A stretch of 64,000 nucleotides of DNA from Adiantum capillus-veneris (GCA_014529385.2 CM043953.1:69358372-69422371); one strand, 5' to 3'. Shown: positions 43,466 to 55,741, counted from the first letter of the stretch. The notes: generated by a model from the letters alone, not told the origin. Program-made: numbers and translations.

Positions 43466-44580
43466 TTGTCCATGTGCAGGGACAAGAATGTGGTGGCAGA
43501 TGCTTTGTCTCGAAAACCGTTGGTTCTGGCTATTTCCGCGATACATCATAGGAGCTTCGAGGATATGGTCGATCAGTGTGTCATAGATACAGATTTTGCA
43601 GATATTTTCACACGGATACGGGATGGGGAGACAGTAGCTGGATACTCCCTTCGGGAAGGCTACTTGATGAAAAAAAACTATGTTGTGCGTTACACAGCCG
43701 TTGAGGGAAAAGGTTATGACTGATTGCCATTGTCCACCTTTTACGGGTCACCGCGGCATTGCTACCACCATGAAAGGGGTAGAGAGAGATTTCTTTTGGC
43801 GGAGACTGAAGAAGGATGTGGAAGAGTTTGTGCGCAGTTGCTTGGTATGCCAGAAGGTCAAGTTTGACAGGCATAAGGCACAGGGATTGTTACAGCCTTT
43901 ACCCGTACCCACCCGCCCCTGGGAAAATATTGAAATGGATTTCATTTTTTTTTTATCTCCCGAGAATACAGAATGATCACGATGATTTTCCGATTACATG
44001 GCACGTCTGAGACGATTCTCTCCGACATAGACCCCAGATTTATGAGTTGGTTTTGGAAGGCAATTTGGGAGAACATTGGCACGTAGTTGCAGTTCTCGTC
44101 ATCGTTCCACTTGTAGACTGACGGGCAATTTGAGATTGCCAATTCAGTGATTTTAGATTTATTGAAGTCTTGTATCTCGCATCAGAAGACTCAATGGGAA
44201 AAGAACTTACCTTTGGTGGAATTTGCCTACAATAACACGATACACTCTTCGACGGGGAAGACGCCATGAGAGATTGTTGAAACTGCTGCGAAGGTTCCAT
44301 CCTTCCTGAGCACGAAAGATTAGAAATTTGAAGCGGATGAATATTCGCGAGATTTGGATACGGCTTTTGCCAAAGTTCGCGAGACTTTACAGAAGTCTCA
44401 AGAACGACAGAAAAAGGCAGCGGATCGCCATCGTCGGGACTGGAAACTGAAGGAGGATGATTGGGTGCTCTTACTTTTGAGAAGGCACGCCTAAGAAAGA
44501 AAAAGGGAAAGGAGAGGCTTTTTCCAAAGCTTAGTATGTGATACTACGGACCTTTCCAGATCACTGACAAGATAAATGAT
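43466..44580 (+). pseudogene. Chromovirus integrase, broken
   Basis: The zinc-binding domain is legible as CHCPPFTGHRGIATTMKGVE, DFFWRRLKKDVEEF and SCLVCQKVKFDRHKAQ (about 43,725-43,885). The core starts WENIEMDF but then fragments over 43,945-44,300. Short pieces of the core remain in other frames, for example FAYNNTIHSS. It would insert the cDNA; here it cannot. Confidence 0.9.
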
Positions 44581-44592
44581 GTCTCCTTCCGA

Positions 44593-44892
44593 TTGAAACT
44601 GCCAGATACTTGGAGGATTCACAATGCATTGCATGTGAGTCTCTTGAACCCTGTTAAGGGTGATGTGCCTGATGATGGGGAGCCTGATGAGCAACCCGAA
44701 GTGGAAGAAAACGAGGAGATCCTTGTTCCTGAACAGATTTTGGCACATAATGATACGAAGAAAGGTAAAGTTCGAAGGCGGTTCTTGGTTAAGTTCAAGA
44801 ACTTTCCTGCATTTGATGCGAAGTGGATGGAGGAGGAGGACCTAGCAGATACTCCTCGGATTGTGAAACTTTACCTCGATGTTTTGGTTTAG
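44593..44892 (+). pseudogene. Chromovirus C-terminal region with chromodomain
   Basis: The frame carries KLPDTWRIHNALHVSLLNPV, an integrase C-terminal motif. An acidic linker (EVEENEEILVPEQIL) follows, then a chromodomain: RRFLVKFKNFPAFDAKWMEE and EDLADTP. The chromodomain in this clade binds methylated H3 and guides integration into heterochromatin. It is the best preserved domain of the element. Confidence 0.9.
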
Positions 44893-45483
44893 CATAGTCT
44901 ACTCCAAACGGAACCCAGAACTCAGCTTGGCCGAAGATCTGGTGCAGTGGGATGCACAAGAGGGGAGTTACTCCACTCCTTTGTCAACAGATGCCTCGAT
45001 TTTGATACTAAAGTCACTGATGTCTCTTTGAGCTTCAGGGATATTGAGAGCTGACAGTATTCTGCTGGATGACTTTATGAAATGGAATTCCTGATTATGA
45101 TACTGATTTGTTCTTGACTTCTTGTGAGTGCAGGAACTGATGCCGAAATGACTGCAGCATTTTGGTCTGATTGATCTCGAATAGACATGGTTGCAATAGG
45201 GGTTAGTCAATCGGACATCGATGAGGTCCCGATTGGACCTAGATGTGATTGCTAGCTACATTGCCGATAAATCATGGTCTAAGATCCGAATGAATGTTGA
45301 ATGTCATGTGATGTCCTGTGATGTCTGGTGATGTCCTGTGATGTCGTGTGATGTGACTGTCGATTTTGTACAAGTGCTACATGTGCGTTCCTAGTACGTA
45401 GGTACTAACAGTCAGTGTCTGCTAAGACGGTTTATGGCTTTTGTCGGTTTTGCAGGCGTAATCGCGGTCGATTACAATGCTTT
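44893..45483 (+). other. 3' untranslated part with GTGATGTC repeats
   Basis: Non-coding. At about 45,297-45,360 the words TGTGATGTC, TGGTGATGTC and TGTGATG are repeated about six times. The rest resembles 3' UTR of Ty3 elements. Confidence 0.6.
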
Positions 45484-45496
45484 CAAGAGGGGGGTA
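45484..45496 (+). promoter_or_regulatory. Polypurine tract of the chromovirus
   Basis: CAAGAGGGGGGTA abuts the 3' LTR start at 45,497. Confidence 0.85.
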
Positions 45497-46052
45497 TGTC
45501 ACAAAGTGATGACGTGGCGGACAGCAGAAACCCTAATTTCTGCCAAAAACCCTAAAATTCCTGCAAACCCTAATTTTTGCCAAAAACCCTAAATTCTGGA
45601 AATCGCGGAGGCTGATTATTATAAAAATAAAAATTTAAAAAAAAAATTTTGGAAAATGATGAGCGACGCGAATTTTGCTTTTGCTTTTTTTTTATAAAAA
45701 AAGAGAAAAGACTCTCTAAGAGAGAGAGAACTGATGCTTTTGATTTTTAAAGCTTTTGGGGCTCTGCTTTTGGGCATCCCTTGTAACCTTTAAATTAGTG
45801 GTGAGGGCCTCACTTCTCAGAGCATCTGGACGCACAGTCTGAGAGTGAAACCCTAACCGCTCTCTTGTACTTTGATGATTGATTAATACAAAAAGAAATA
45901 CCGAAAGGGGCGCCAGTCTTTGGGGCCAATATCTCTAGGCACGGAACTCCGCGGGGCCAGTGCAAATCTATTGTGATCTGTGAATTGTTTTGAAGTGGTT
46001 ATTTGGTGCTGTCGCGGTTGATTCTTGACTTGGAGTGTCCAAGTCTGTTACA
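45497..46052 (+). repeat. 3' LTR of the chromovirus
   Basis: Length 556 bases, collinear with the 5' LTR with few substitutions and short homopolymer indels. Telobox words lie at about 45,526-45,596. Confidence 0.97.
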
Positions 46053-46057
46053 TAATC

Positions 46058-46609
46058 TCTTTATGGGAGGGGACCAGCCCATCTTCTGGTCCCCAATGAA
46101 GTGTCAAGCTTTCTCTCTCTCTCTCCAATTCTCTGAGTCTTTGAAGTATAATTAAAAGTCACTTTACGCTTCGATATTTTTGTGACACTCGGACGTAGTG
46201 TGGTCCACATTTCAAATTTTCTACAAGGCAACTGATGTTCAAGATGGCATTCTTCTAAGGAACGAAGTTGAGGGTAGCAAATCTGAGATGTATCCAGTGG
46301 AAGGTACCTCTATTGAGGTGTCCATGGTAGCTTCTTCATTGACTTGGTCTCACTATTTATGTCCACTATGAGCTGCAGAGAAGGTGTTAAGAGTTTTGGC
46401 ATCTCAAGTGAAATGCCCAAAGAAATCTTATTATTTATTTTGGCTTTAAGGTATTTATGAAATCTTATTATCTATTTTGGCTTTAAGGTATTTATTTTAC
46501 GTAATTGTCGAAGTCTGGATGAGGCAATTTACTGAGATGGGTATGTATGTGACCCTTTGCCTCCATTGTATTGTATTATTCAGTTATTCATTGCCAAGGT
46601 TGATTGGTT

Positions 46610-46616
<7 letters not shown>
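46058..46616. other. 3' continuation of the pre-insertion locus
   Basis: Continues the sequence interrupted at 39,526. No gene is supported. A roughly 30-base duplication (CTTATTAT followed by TATTTTGGCTTTAAGGTATT) occurs near 46,425-46,495. Confidence 0.5.

Positions 46617-46678
<62 letters not shown>
46617..46678. repeat. CT microsatellite
   Basis: About 62 bases of uninterrupted CT. Leu/Ser frames through it are artefacts. Confidence 0.95.
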
Positions 46679-46681
<3 letters not shown>

Positions 46682-47639
46682 TTGGTCTCTACGCTTTCGC
46701 ATCGTCGACTTTGACAAATCTGACGTGTCGAGGTCAAGTGGTAAGTGTCTCTCCACCCAAGATAGTGGTGTCTTCTCTGGGAATGTCGTGATCCCATATG
46801 CCATGAGCATGGCCATATCTCGTGTCCTCCTCTGATGAGTGCATAGGGATGTCCAAAGCAATCCACAAGTTACCACCCCCTCTAGAGTGCGCAACCGCCA
46901 AAGAATGGCTGGAATGATTTGATCTCCCAAGGATCATACTCCTGTAGATGATCAAGCCGATGTCAAAGCTATCGTGTATTGGAGCAGTCACCAAGAGACC
47001 GCAGAGACCACCACCGGATGGTGTCCTATCAGGAAGTAGCCTCATCCTCTGGTGGCTGCTGTCCACCTAATAAACGCAACTGCGAGGAGATGAAAACGCT
47101 GCTGTCCAGCGAATTTCAGCGTGCTTGTACGCTCCCAACGGGGTCTGGAGCGGTGCAAGGGGATCTGAAGAGGGTAGTGAATCAAGGTCACAACCTTTGA
47201 TAGGCTGGAAACAGAGAAAACAACTGTGATGAATGGCTAAAATCTGAAGTGTAAGAAGAGGATCCGCGGCCAGCAAAGCACCGGATGCTAAGCTGGGTAG
47301 GAGGGGGCAAGAACCAAAATGGGCATAGGCCAGTGCTGCCCCTCCCTCTCAAAAAACACAGGTGCCCCAGCCTGAAATCGCAAGGGCATGGCAAAAACGC
47401 AGTACATGCTGAAAACGTAGGTGGAGGCAGGGGGTTTTCTGGCGATGAAATAAGCGCTGGTGGTGAAAAGCCCGTATCTGAGATCCCAGCAGCAAAAACG
47501 CAGGCAGCATAGCAAGTCTTCGCGATGAACTGTTGTCCGAGGCATGGCGCTACCCCTTTTTGCTGTGATCACTGGCTCATTGTCCTCTTGGGAGAAGAAC
47601 CTCATGCTGATGATAATGCGATGGTCCCTGACCATGAAA
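46679..47639 (-). other. Probable internal region of a minus-strand LTR element
   Basis: It lies directly downstream, in the minus sense, of a PBS at 47,647-47,658. The frames (for example 47,394-47,188 and 47,276-47,067) are short and hold no gag or pol motif that I can name. An internal domain is inferred from position only. Confidence 0.35.
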
Positions 47640-47682
47640 AGGGGGCTCTGATACCAAGGCAGAAGTGTGCACAAAGTGCAGA

Positions 47683-47774
<92 letters not shown>

Positions 47775-48115
47775 GGAGATGGGTGAGTGGGGGCGATCAG
47801 CCCCCCATGCTCTGTCATAGACCCAGACCACCAATACAAAGGTACAATGTGTGTGTGTGAGATGTGTGGCAGACCCTCATATAAATAGGGTCCTAGCCTA
47901 ATCTCGAGACAAGTGGAAAATAGGGCGTCCCCCCCCTCGTGGAAACTCAGTAATGTGGGCACTAGACCAAAAAGTGGGCGGCCAGCCTAGAATGCCATCC
48001 ATACAATGATGCAACCTAAATAAGATGCAATGGGTGGCCAGCCCAGAGACATACCAGTCGTACATGTATGCCCTAGACCTGTGTGACCCAGCAGAGTGGT
48101 GTATGAACTCTAACA
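47640..48115 (-). mobile_element. Minus-strand LTR end and PBS
   Basis: On the minus strand TTGGTATCAGAGCCCCC lies at about 47,644-47,660, a PBS of initiator tRNA-Met type. Upstream of it (higher coordinates) is a sequence that starts TGTTAGAGTTCATACACCAC at 48,115, a typical LTR start. The LTR would be about 450 bases. It includes a GA tract (about 47,728-47,773) and a GT tract (about 47,686-47,727). Its exact 3' end next to the PBS is unclear. No second LTR is found. Confidence 0.55.
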
Positions 48116-49130
48116 AATGGATAGTTGTACAAGGCAGCTAGGGAGTCTCTTGTGGTTTAATTGCCACCCACTGGCTTTTGGAACGCTTGTCAAGAGCGCA
48201 AGAGAGACACACAGACCTAGGAACATGGCAAAGCACACACACTCCTTTGTAGAAAGAATCCAAGTCCAGCACTAATATCATTCCATTTGCTCGACAATCC
48301 TTGTCACTAATGAGCTTTTTGTGGTAGTGTAACATATAAGGCCATACGTCTTAGGCCTTGTGCAAAGCTCAGGGTGTGTGTGTCAACAGCTTGCATTTGA
48401 GACGAGAGTAACACGCAGCAAGCTGGGATGTTGGGGGCGCTTGTGATTTTGACTCCTGTGTTAGTGTGCATAGATCTTGTATTAGAATCTTGTCTCCTTT
48501 TAATGGTTCGCCCCGTTACATCGATCCTTTACTGTCAACTAAGCAAAGCACTCTGACTTGAGATTCAGGAATTGAACCCGTGTACTTTCTAACATCTTAG
48601 CAACAAGCATTACCTTGTACAATAAACCATGGAAGGATGGATTGGAAATAGGTCCATATAACTTTGCGTGGATAAGTGCAAGTAGCTTCATAGCTCGATT
48701 TTTGGCCTGCTTCATAAAAGCCTATGGTCAAAACATTGCAAATCTTCACCATGTTTAATTGAGGATGGCAAATCATCCAGTTCAAGAAATGTTGAGGACA
48801 TTCTCAAGCTTTGAGGTTGCTTCACTTGGTCCTAGGCCTTCGTGATACAGAACTATGGTCTCCTTGTCAACCTCATGGCGTGCTAAAAGACCTACAGCAT
48901 TGAGGGTGAAAAGGTAGTCTGAAGCTTTAACTACTATGGCGATATGATATGACCATCATTCTGTCCTCAAATAAGGCATAATTGACTGCCGACAGAAGTG
49001 TGCTGAAGGTCAGGCTCTTGTAAACTCGTCCCTGCTTTTCTCATCACCATCAAGAAAGAATCGTCCTTATTGCCCACATATACTATCTACCAGCCCAAAT
49101 AGCTCTTATGCACAAGTTCTTTGATCAGAG

Positions 49131-49180
<50 letters not shown>

Positions 49181-49264
49181 GCACGCTTACCTGTGCCATA
49201 GCTGGCCGTCAGTGAATCCTCGTGCACGACAGACCCGCCGTGCACTACCTCCTCTAAATAGTTT
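48116..49264. other. Intergenic with a CT microsatellite
   Basis: No gene is supported. A CT tract lies at about 49,134-49,178. Confidence 0.5.
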
Positions 49265-49664
49265 CTAGGGAAAATTACCAAAATACCCCTCTAGATTGTG
49301 GAAATTCCCAAAATACCCTCAAATTTCAAAAATTCCCAAAATGCCCTTTAATCTATTTTTGTTGGATTGTTCAAGATTTTCATATAAAAATAATGAATCA
49401 ATTCATCTCCACAGCCTAGAAAACCAACTCAAATTCTAGTTTTAGCATCGTGTATGATATACAATCAGTCTTCTTATGAAAATCTACAAAAAAAAGGAGA
49501 AATTTACTCTTACAACTAGGGGTATCTTGGGCATTTTGGAAAATCTGAAGAGCATTTTAGGAATTTACAACAAAATATTGGGAGTATCTTGGGAATTTTT
49601 GAAATTTGAGGGGTATTTTGGGAATTTCCACGAATTAGAGGGGTATTTTGGTAATTTTCCCTAG
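49265..49664. mobile_element. 400-bp MITE with ~90-bp terminal inverted repeats
   Basis: The left end begins CTAGGGAAAATTACCAAAAT and the right end is its reverse complement, ending TTTTGGTAATTTTCCCTAG. The inverted arms match over roughly 90 bases, including repeated AAATTCCCAAAATACCC words. TTT flanks both ends and may be the target duplication, but T-rich context makes this weak. There is no transposase. A long-TIR foldback MITE fits; the superfamily was not determined. Confidence 0.88.
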
Positions 49665-51619
49665 TTTTTACTCCCTCCCGCCTCTTTGGTCTAGGGGGTT
49701 AGAACTAAACCAAACACATCGACTCACTTCCGCCTCTTAAGACCGTTGTGGTCTGGTCCTACGATGTTAGAGGCGTTTCACACTAGGCAGGGGCTAAGAG
49801 CGCCTTCCAGTAAGCCAGTTTTAAAAGTCCGATTGAGAAGCGTTTCTAGAAATTCCTGTTAAATGAAGTCGGCTCAGTTAACATCTCCCCTTTTTCACCA
49901 ATAAGAATTCGACATAGTGGAGCTACGAACGTGCCTAGTCCTCTTCCGTTAGGTCATCTAAACCCAGCCTAAATTGAAAGAATAAATTGTATGCATTCAT
50001 AAATTTTCCAATTGGTTGATAAAAGAGTGATGTGGACATAAAGTTTATTTTCTTTTGTTCATTTCTTGAAAAGGAAAAAATCATTAAAAGATCGTGATTT
50101 TCAGATGAATTAACAGTCATAAAATTTCCTATAAATTCTACTTCCATTAGTGTAGTCCTTATATATATATATATATATAATACCACGTACCATCAACATG
50201 ATTAAGGTACTTGAAATTGTTTCTTTGATTGATAAAAGTTTTTAGGCTTCTAGTTTAAATTATCATTTACGAATTTTACACATAGAGTCATAAGTAGAGA
50301 ATTTTTAACTCCACTACATACACCTTTCAAAACTTAATCATTGAAATTTGGCATGCCTTGCGAATTTTTTACTTGTTTATTTCAGGATGACAAAATGACT
50401 ATTCACCTTGTTTAATTAGAGATTGTTCTCTTTTATGTTTGGAAAAAAACATGCAAGTTTTCTTGCATGGGGAAGTTTGCACAATCCTCTTTAAATTCTA
50501 TGATGCGTGACAACGTGCCATTCCCATGGCAGCATGAATTTTTAGTGCGTTCATTTCACCGCGTTGTTAGTACTGAGTAAAAATATACCTATAAGGACTT
50601 TCACAATTACCCAAACATATTCAGGAATAGACAAGTTGTAACCTTCCTTTCAAGTCCCTAGGTTCACAATCATAGATTTGTAAGACTTCATAGGTGAAGT
50701 TAGAAAGCCAGTAGATTCGTAGATCAGACCTTTTAGAAGAATAAAAAAGAAGACAAAAATTAGCTAGAAAATGCAATAATAAATTTTAAAAAAGACCAAC
50801 TAAAGTCCAGAATGAGTGTGTGCAATAGGATTAAGATTCTATTGTAAGGTCAAAAACCCATCAGCCAGGTAAGAAGTAAATAAGGCATCAATAGCTACCT
50901 AGGAGGGTGTAGGATTAGTTGCATGACATTATACACCAAAACCGCCTCAGGCTGCATCAAGTGATTATAGCAAGATAGGAACTTTTGTCCAAATGAGGCC
51001 AAAATAAAATCATTTTGTATCGTATAAATGTTCAAAAATAATGAAACAAGGTAGACTCAACATTAAGACGTCTCAACAAAGTCAAATAGGAAGGAGATCC
51101 TACTCCAGGATTGTCAAACCACATCAACCCTAAGCAAAACCAATAGGAGAATTTGTTACCATGTATATGGTAGTGATGTGTGTAAACATATTGGGTTGTC
51201 TGTCACTTTTTTCCTCACAATTCAAAGGCTTTTTTGTACCCCTCTATTTCAGCATTCATTTATTGATCGGCGTAACCAATGCAGTGTTGTCAACTAAATC
51301 TTTGCCATTGAGCATGCTGACGTTCTCTATGTTTGATATTTGTGTGCTAGCAGCATGGTATCCCCCCATATCCACATGTTTTGGTATATCCACCCTTTAC
51401 GATGTATTGATGATTGAACTAACAATGGTAAGTTTCTTAGAAGGCTTAAATAGAAAAACTTTGTTTAAATCAAGGGAAATATTTTGTGAGACTCAATGCA
51501 AATTTGTAGGGACAATTCATTTCATGATCTTGTAGCTTCAACCAGATTTGTCTGCTTTGTGTATGCTCAATAGCTTTGACAACAAATCATTGAGCCTTCC
51601 ACTCACATCATGCTAGTTG
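49665..51619. other. AT-rich intergenic, no gene recognised
   Basis: An AT microsatellite lies at about 50,160-50,178. A 124-codon plus frame at 51,161-51,535 is hydrophobic but shows no family. It has weak similarity to sequence at about 53,490-53,720, so it is probably repeat-derived. Confidence 0.5.
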
Positions 51620-53160
51620 CTACATCTTGCCTGAAGAATTGCAATTCTCTAGTTCTATTGCACAGTCAAATGCCAATCGTGCTAGCTCAATATTTTCCCA
51701 TTTTTTATAAGAACTTAGACGAGTTGACCAAATTGGAGGATAATTAGATGATGGCATCCTCTTCATTAGGCTCATAGCTTTCTCAAAGTGCTTTACATGT
51801 CTACAAAGGTCAACTATGCAAGTATAGTGCTCTTTGTCTGGGGTATAATACCAACTAAGAAAAGTGATTGCAGTTGGGGAGGTGCCCATGTGTTGCATCC
51901 AACAAAAACAATTCAAAATTTCCTCGACTAACCCATTTTGGGCATATCTTCCTACAAGAGCACTCCAAGAGACTCCATTTGAGAAACCCTCACTTCGCAT
52001 TTGATTCAAGTAGCCCAAAGGTTCCTTGCCACATCACAACATCAACAACATTTTGTGACTTCATAGGGCACCACATTTGGCATATATATCAACCAAAGTA
52101 CTGCCAAGCACAATAGGTTTCTCCAATAGCTCTTGACTAGCAATCTCATCGGTGAATTGTCTCACCCATGTGAAGGTTTTGCATAATGTCATAGGCTTTC
52201 AAGATGCAAGCATAGGTGCTTGCATTTGGACCGAGGCCTTGCCTTCCCATTTGGTCAAAAGCTTCCTAAGATTTCTTTCCACAGCCATGTGGGGAAAATC
52301 CTACAATCAAGCCAAGGAAAAAATTAGGGGTTATTTATAGCCAATGTCTACTTTTTAAGGGTCTTTGGGATCTTTTGGCTATTTTTAAAAAATCCTTTGC
52401 CAGAAGATTAGCCTAAGTTTTCTAAGTTTTTGTTCTTGCAAGGTAAATTCACCAAAATTACAATTAAAGAGTGCCAATTTTTACAAAATTTCAAAAGATT
52501 TACCCCAAATCCTATACCTGTAGGTTTATGTGGATAAGATATATTTGCCAGCCCATCTATACTTACAAATTCTTGTGAAAAGGTTTATTTTTTACCCTAA
52601 ATCCAATGCTCCATGAGATGGCCTTCCATTGAGGATGGCCATCAAGAACGTTCATGCGGTTCTGAGGGCACCATATTTGGCGTACATATTGACCAAAGCA
52701 TCACCAAGAATGACATATTTCTCCAATTGGCCCTGACTACGATTCTCATCATGAATTCTCTCACCCATGTCAACGTCTTGCGTAAGGCCACATGCCTTCA
52801 AAGTGCAAGCATAGGTGATTACATCTAAAGTGAGGCATTTCCTCCATATCGAGCAAAAACAACATAGAGCTTCCTTATCATAGGTATGTTGGGTATATCC
52901 TACAATCAATGTGCTCCAAGGGATGACATTTTAGAAAGCTCATCGAGAACTTTTGGTGCTTTCAGAAGGACACCACATTTGGCATACATATTGATCAAAG
53001 CTTCCCCACGTGCAACATGTGTTTCTAGCAACCCGTAACTAGCAATTTCATCATGAATTCTCTCACCCATGTGAAGTTCTTGTGTAAGGCCAAAAGCCTT
53101 GAAGGTGTAAGTGTAGGTTAATGCATTTGGAGTGAGGCTGTTCCTTCACACCTAGTTAAA
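51620..53160 (-). pseudogene. PLS-type pentatricopeptide repeat gene relic
   Basis: Minus-strand fragments show PPR helices in the usual order. An upstream piece (52,909-52,652) gives MIVGYTQHTYDKEALCCF and ITYACTLKACG, then LGDALVNMYAKYGALRTA. The 52,018-51,620 piece gives VSWSALVGRYAQNGLVEEI and HYTCIVDLCRHVKHFEKAM, and ends with the E-like KRMPSSNYPPIWSTRL and ELARLAFDCAIELE. The DNA words CTCTCACCCATGT and AGCATAGGT recur near 52,160, 52,760 and 53,060, marking successive repeat units. Such proteins bind organellar RNA, often for editing. Many stops and gaps show it is dead. Confidence 0.82.
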
Positions 53161-54860
53161 ATAGCCCACTTCATGTGCTTTTGTAGGGGCACCACATTGG
53201 ACATACATATCACCCAAAACATTGTCAAGCACCCACAAAGGAGAACATCATAGCCCTTCACTTGTCCCTCATTACTCTTGATATTAAAGCTCTTGGTCAA
53301 TGTTAGAGCATCTATTGTGGTTGATGGTAAAGCTCTGGAGTTCTTGTAATACAAGTCATAAAGCCATAAATCTATATTTGGAATCAAGCTGCTACTTTTC
53401 AAAGCTTAGAAATAATGATGCTTGAAGAGCTGAGCTAGTGCTTTTGTGGCACATGGGGTAGTGAGGGAGCTATGTTTTGAAATGTTATCATATATGTGGT
53501 AGTGGTATGTGAACACACTTAGGACCGTAGGGGCATCTTTCCCTCAAAAACCGTGCATTGTATATACACTCATCATTTTCGGGCTAACTTATCTTTCTAT
53601 TGTGCACTAAGCAATACATTGTTGTGTGCCTTGAGCTTCTTCATCTTGTCCACGCTATGTGAGCATCCCTACAGCCCTAATTCCAACGATTGGAATTAGA
53701 GAAAGTTGCATCCTCTCGGGTATAGTTGCCATCATCTGCCTGCACATTTTCTCCAATTTAGTGAGCTTTGGCAAGCATCAGTATGTCGAAAAATACTTCA
53801 AGCTCAAAATTTTGATTCGGGCTCAGTTCGGCCTCTGTTTCCACTACATGCAATTCTACGCAATCAATTCCATTCTTTTTTGCAAAATTTCAGTGGGTGC
53901 ATTTTTCTATAGAACAGGTCCCTTACGGTCCTCTTTGGGTTGTGCTATATAGCGCGTATTAATCCTGCCTCATTTTCCTATTTTTGGGCAGTCTTTACAT
54001 CAAGTGCAGCCACTCGCCATGGTTGATGCCATGAATATTAATTTTCAACCTCCAAAAGTATTCAACTTAAATTGACCACTTAAGTCTAGGGAAAATAAAA
54101 AGAGAACAAGTGAAATTGATTAAGTGCTAATGGACCAACAAGTCAAGGCTTGGCACCAAAAGGAGAAAGGTCTATAAAAGAGCAAGGGTAATTGCTAACT
54201 AGTTATCTCAATCATAGCTACAGTTCAAAGAAGGATAATTGTATCGCGGGCAACCTTGATCAAAGGTACAGGACAAAGGAGACGATCGAGAGCAATTATA
54301 GGAGTCTAAAAATAGAAGTGATTGTGCTAAGCTTAAGTCATTAGAATAACTCTTTAGACTCCAAGTATGAAGTCTGGGAAGCCTTAGGGTGAAATTCTAA
54401 ATGCCACAGATTGTCTAAATTTAGTAGGTTTTGGGGGTAGCTTGTCGATACCTCCAAAGCATTGTGCTAAGGTCTCACACAGGAGGTGAAAGTTTTAAAT
54501 CCCAAAGGGTGACTTTTATTTTTTTCCAAAGTTTATCCTAATTTAGCATATCTTAAATTAGCAAGTAGACTATAGCCCGGGGTTAGCTTCATAAGCCTCC
54601 AAGGTTTGTGCAAAGGTCTTGCATCCGAGCTAATTAATAAAAGGGTAAGTTTATGGTTTTTATTAAATGAAAGGGAAAATCTAAAGACTAAGATTGGATC
54701 AAACCTTCCTCATTTATTAAGTCGACTCTAGTGTTTGTTTACTAAGCTTGGCTAGGCCACACGTCCAAAGTAGCACACACTTGGTTTGTGTCTCTACTTA
54801 ACAAGTGTGTGTGTGAGTGAATGTGTTGTCTCTACTTTCCAAAAAGAGTCCAAATAAGGG
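53161..54860. other. Intergenic, no gene recognised
   Basis: Short frames only. A 97-codon frame at 53,659-53,952 has no recognised domain. Confidence 0.5.
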
Positions 54861-54862
54861 TT

Positions 54863-54864
<2 letters not shown>

Positions 54865-54897
<33 letters not shown>

Positions 54898-54898
54898 C
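54865..54898. repeat. Poly-G run
   Basis: Over 30 consecutive G. The true length is uncertain because such runs are misread easily. Confidence 0.9.
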
Positions 54899-55013
54899 TT
54901 CCTGCAAGTAAGCTAGGACAAGTGTAGGATAATCTTGGGTTGCATAATGTTGTTCCCACGTCATTGGTCAAGTTGTATGCATTCTGATTGAAGAGTAGTT
55001 ACACACTTGCACA

Positions 55014-55093
55014 AGCATATAAGGAGGGGCTCATTGGATATTGGGCTCTCTTGCACCTCTCACACACTCTCTTAAGTGACCAAGTTGGCAAAG

Positions 55094-55145
<52 letters not shown>

Positions 55146-55741
55146 GAGCTCTAGAGATGGACTCTATGCTCAAGCTCTTGGCTATGGATGAAAATCCAAG
55201 CCAATGAAAGTCTTGTCTTCTCCATCTCTACTATTCTATTACTAAGCTATGCTAAGATCTTGTCCATGAGAAAGCGTACACAAATTATCAATTCTTTTGC
55301 TTGAAAAATACGTCTTTTCACCCTCATCTTCCTCTTTCCTCGCAATTTCTTGCTCCCCGGGGGGTGTTTAGGGTTTGGGAAGGAGGGTTATACCATGGAA
55401 TCTTGAAGAACACCATCTTCTTGATTCAAGAAATACTCCTCAAGAGCACAACAAGTATTGTAACAAATCTCTTGTTTGAGAGAATTATGATACAAGTCCT
55501 TTTGGAGGGGGGACTGATCCAAGCAAATTCGGCCTTGCTCGAGTTGACAATGTTAATTTTATATTCTTTTTGAATCGTGTGCATATTTTAGTGTTTTTAA
55601 TGTGAGTGTGTAAGGAAATTAGCCCGGCACAAAATATAATCTCCTTGCTATCTTTTTCTTAAGGAAAACTCTCTCCTTTCATAGTTAAATTCTGTTGAAT
55701 CTTAAAGTAGGCATTAGATTCTCTGACATTGGTATCAAAGT
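55014..55741 (+). mobile_element. Possible LTR 3' part and PBS
   Basis: TTGGTATCAAAG at about 55,730-55,741 resembles the initiator tRNA-Met PBS (one substitution from TGGTATCAGAG) and directly follows CTGACA, a plausible LTR end. Upstream, GCATATAAGG (about 55,013) resembles a TATA box, followed by a CT tract (about 55,100-55,140). The LTR start could not be fixed, and no matching second LTR was found. Confidence 0.4.

Larger units (their letters stand above)
39527..46052 (+). mobile_element. Complete Ty3 chromovirus, TSD TAATC
   Basis: Two LTRs (554 and 556 bases) begin TGTCACAAAGTGATGACG and end CCAAGTCTGTTACA. They are flanked by TAATC at 39,522-39,526 and 46,053-46,057, an exact 5-base duplication. 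A PBS follows the 5' LTR and a PPT precedes the 3' LTR. The order gag, RT, RNase H, integrase, chromodomain is the Ty3 order. Stops and frameshifts in every domain mean it cannot move by itself, although its LTRs are still nearly identical. Confidence 0.97.

Noticed and set aside
45297-45360. CRISPR-like array
   Set aside because: Units are contiguous and only 8-11 bases long, with no spacers. The context is a plant retroelement.
51161-51535. Membrane protein gene (124 codons, hydrophobic)
   Set aside because: No family or start context was found, and weak similarity to 53.5 kb suggests a diverged repeat.
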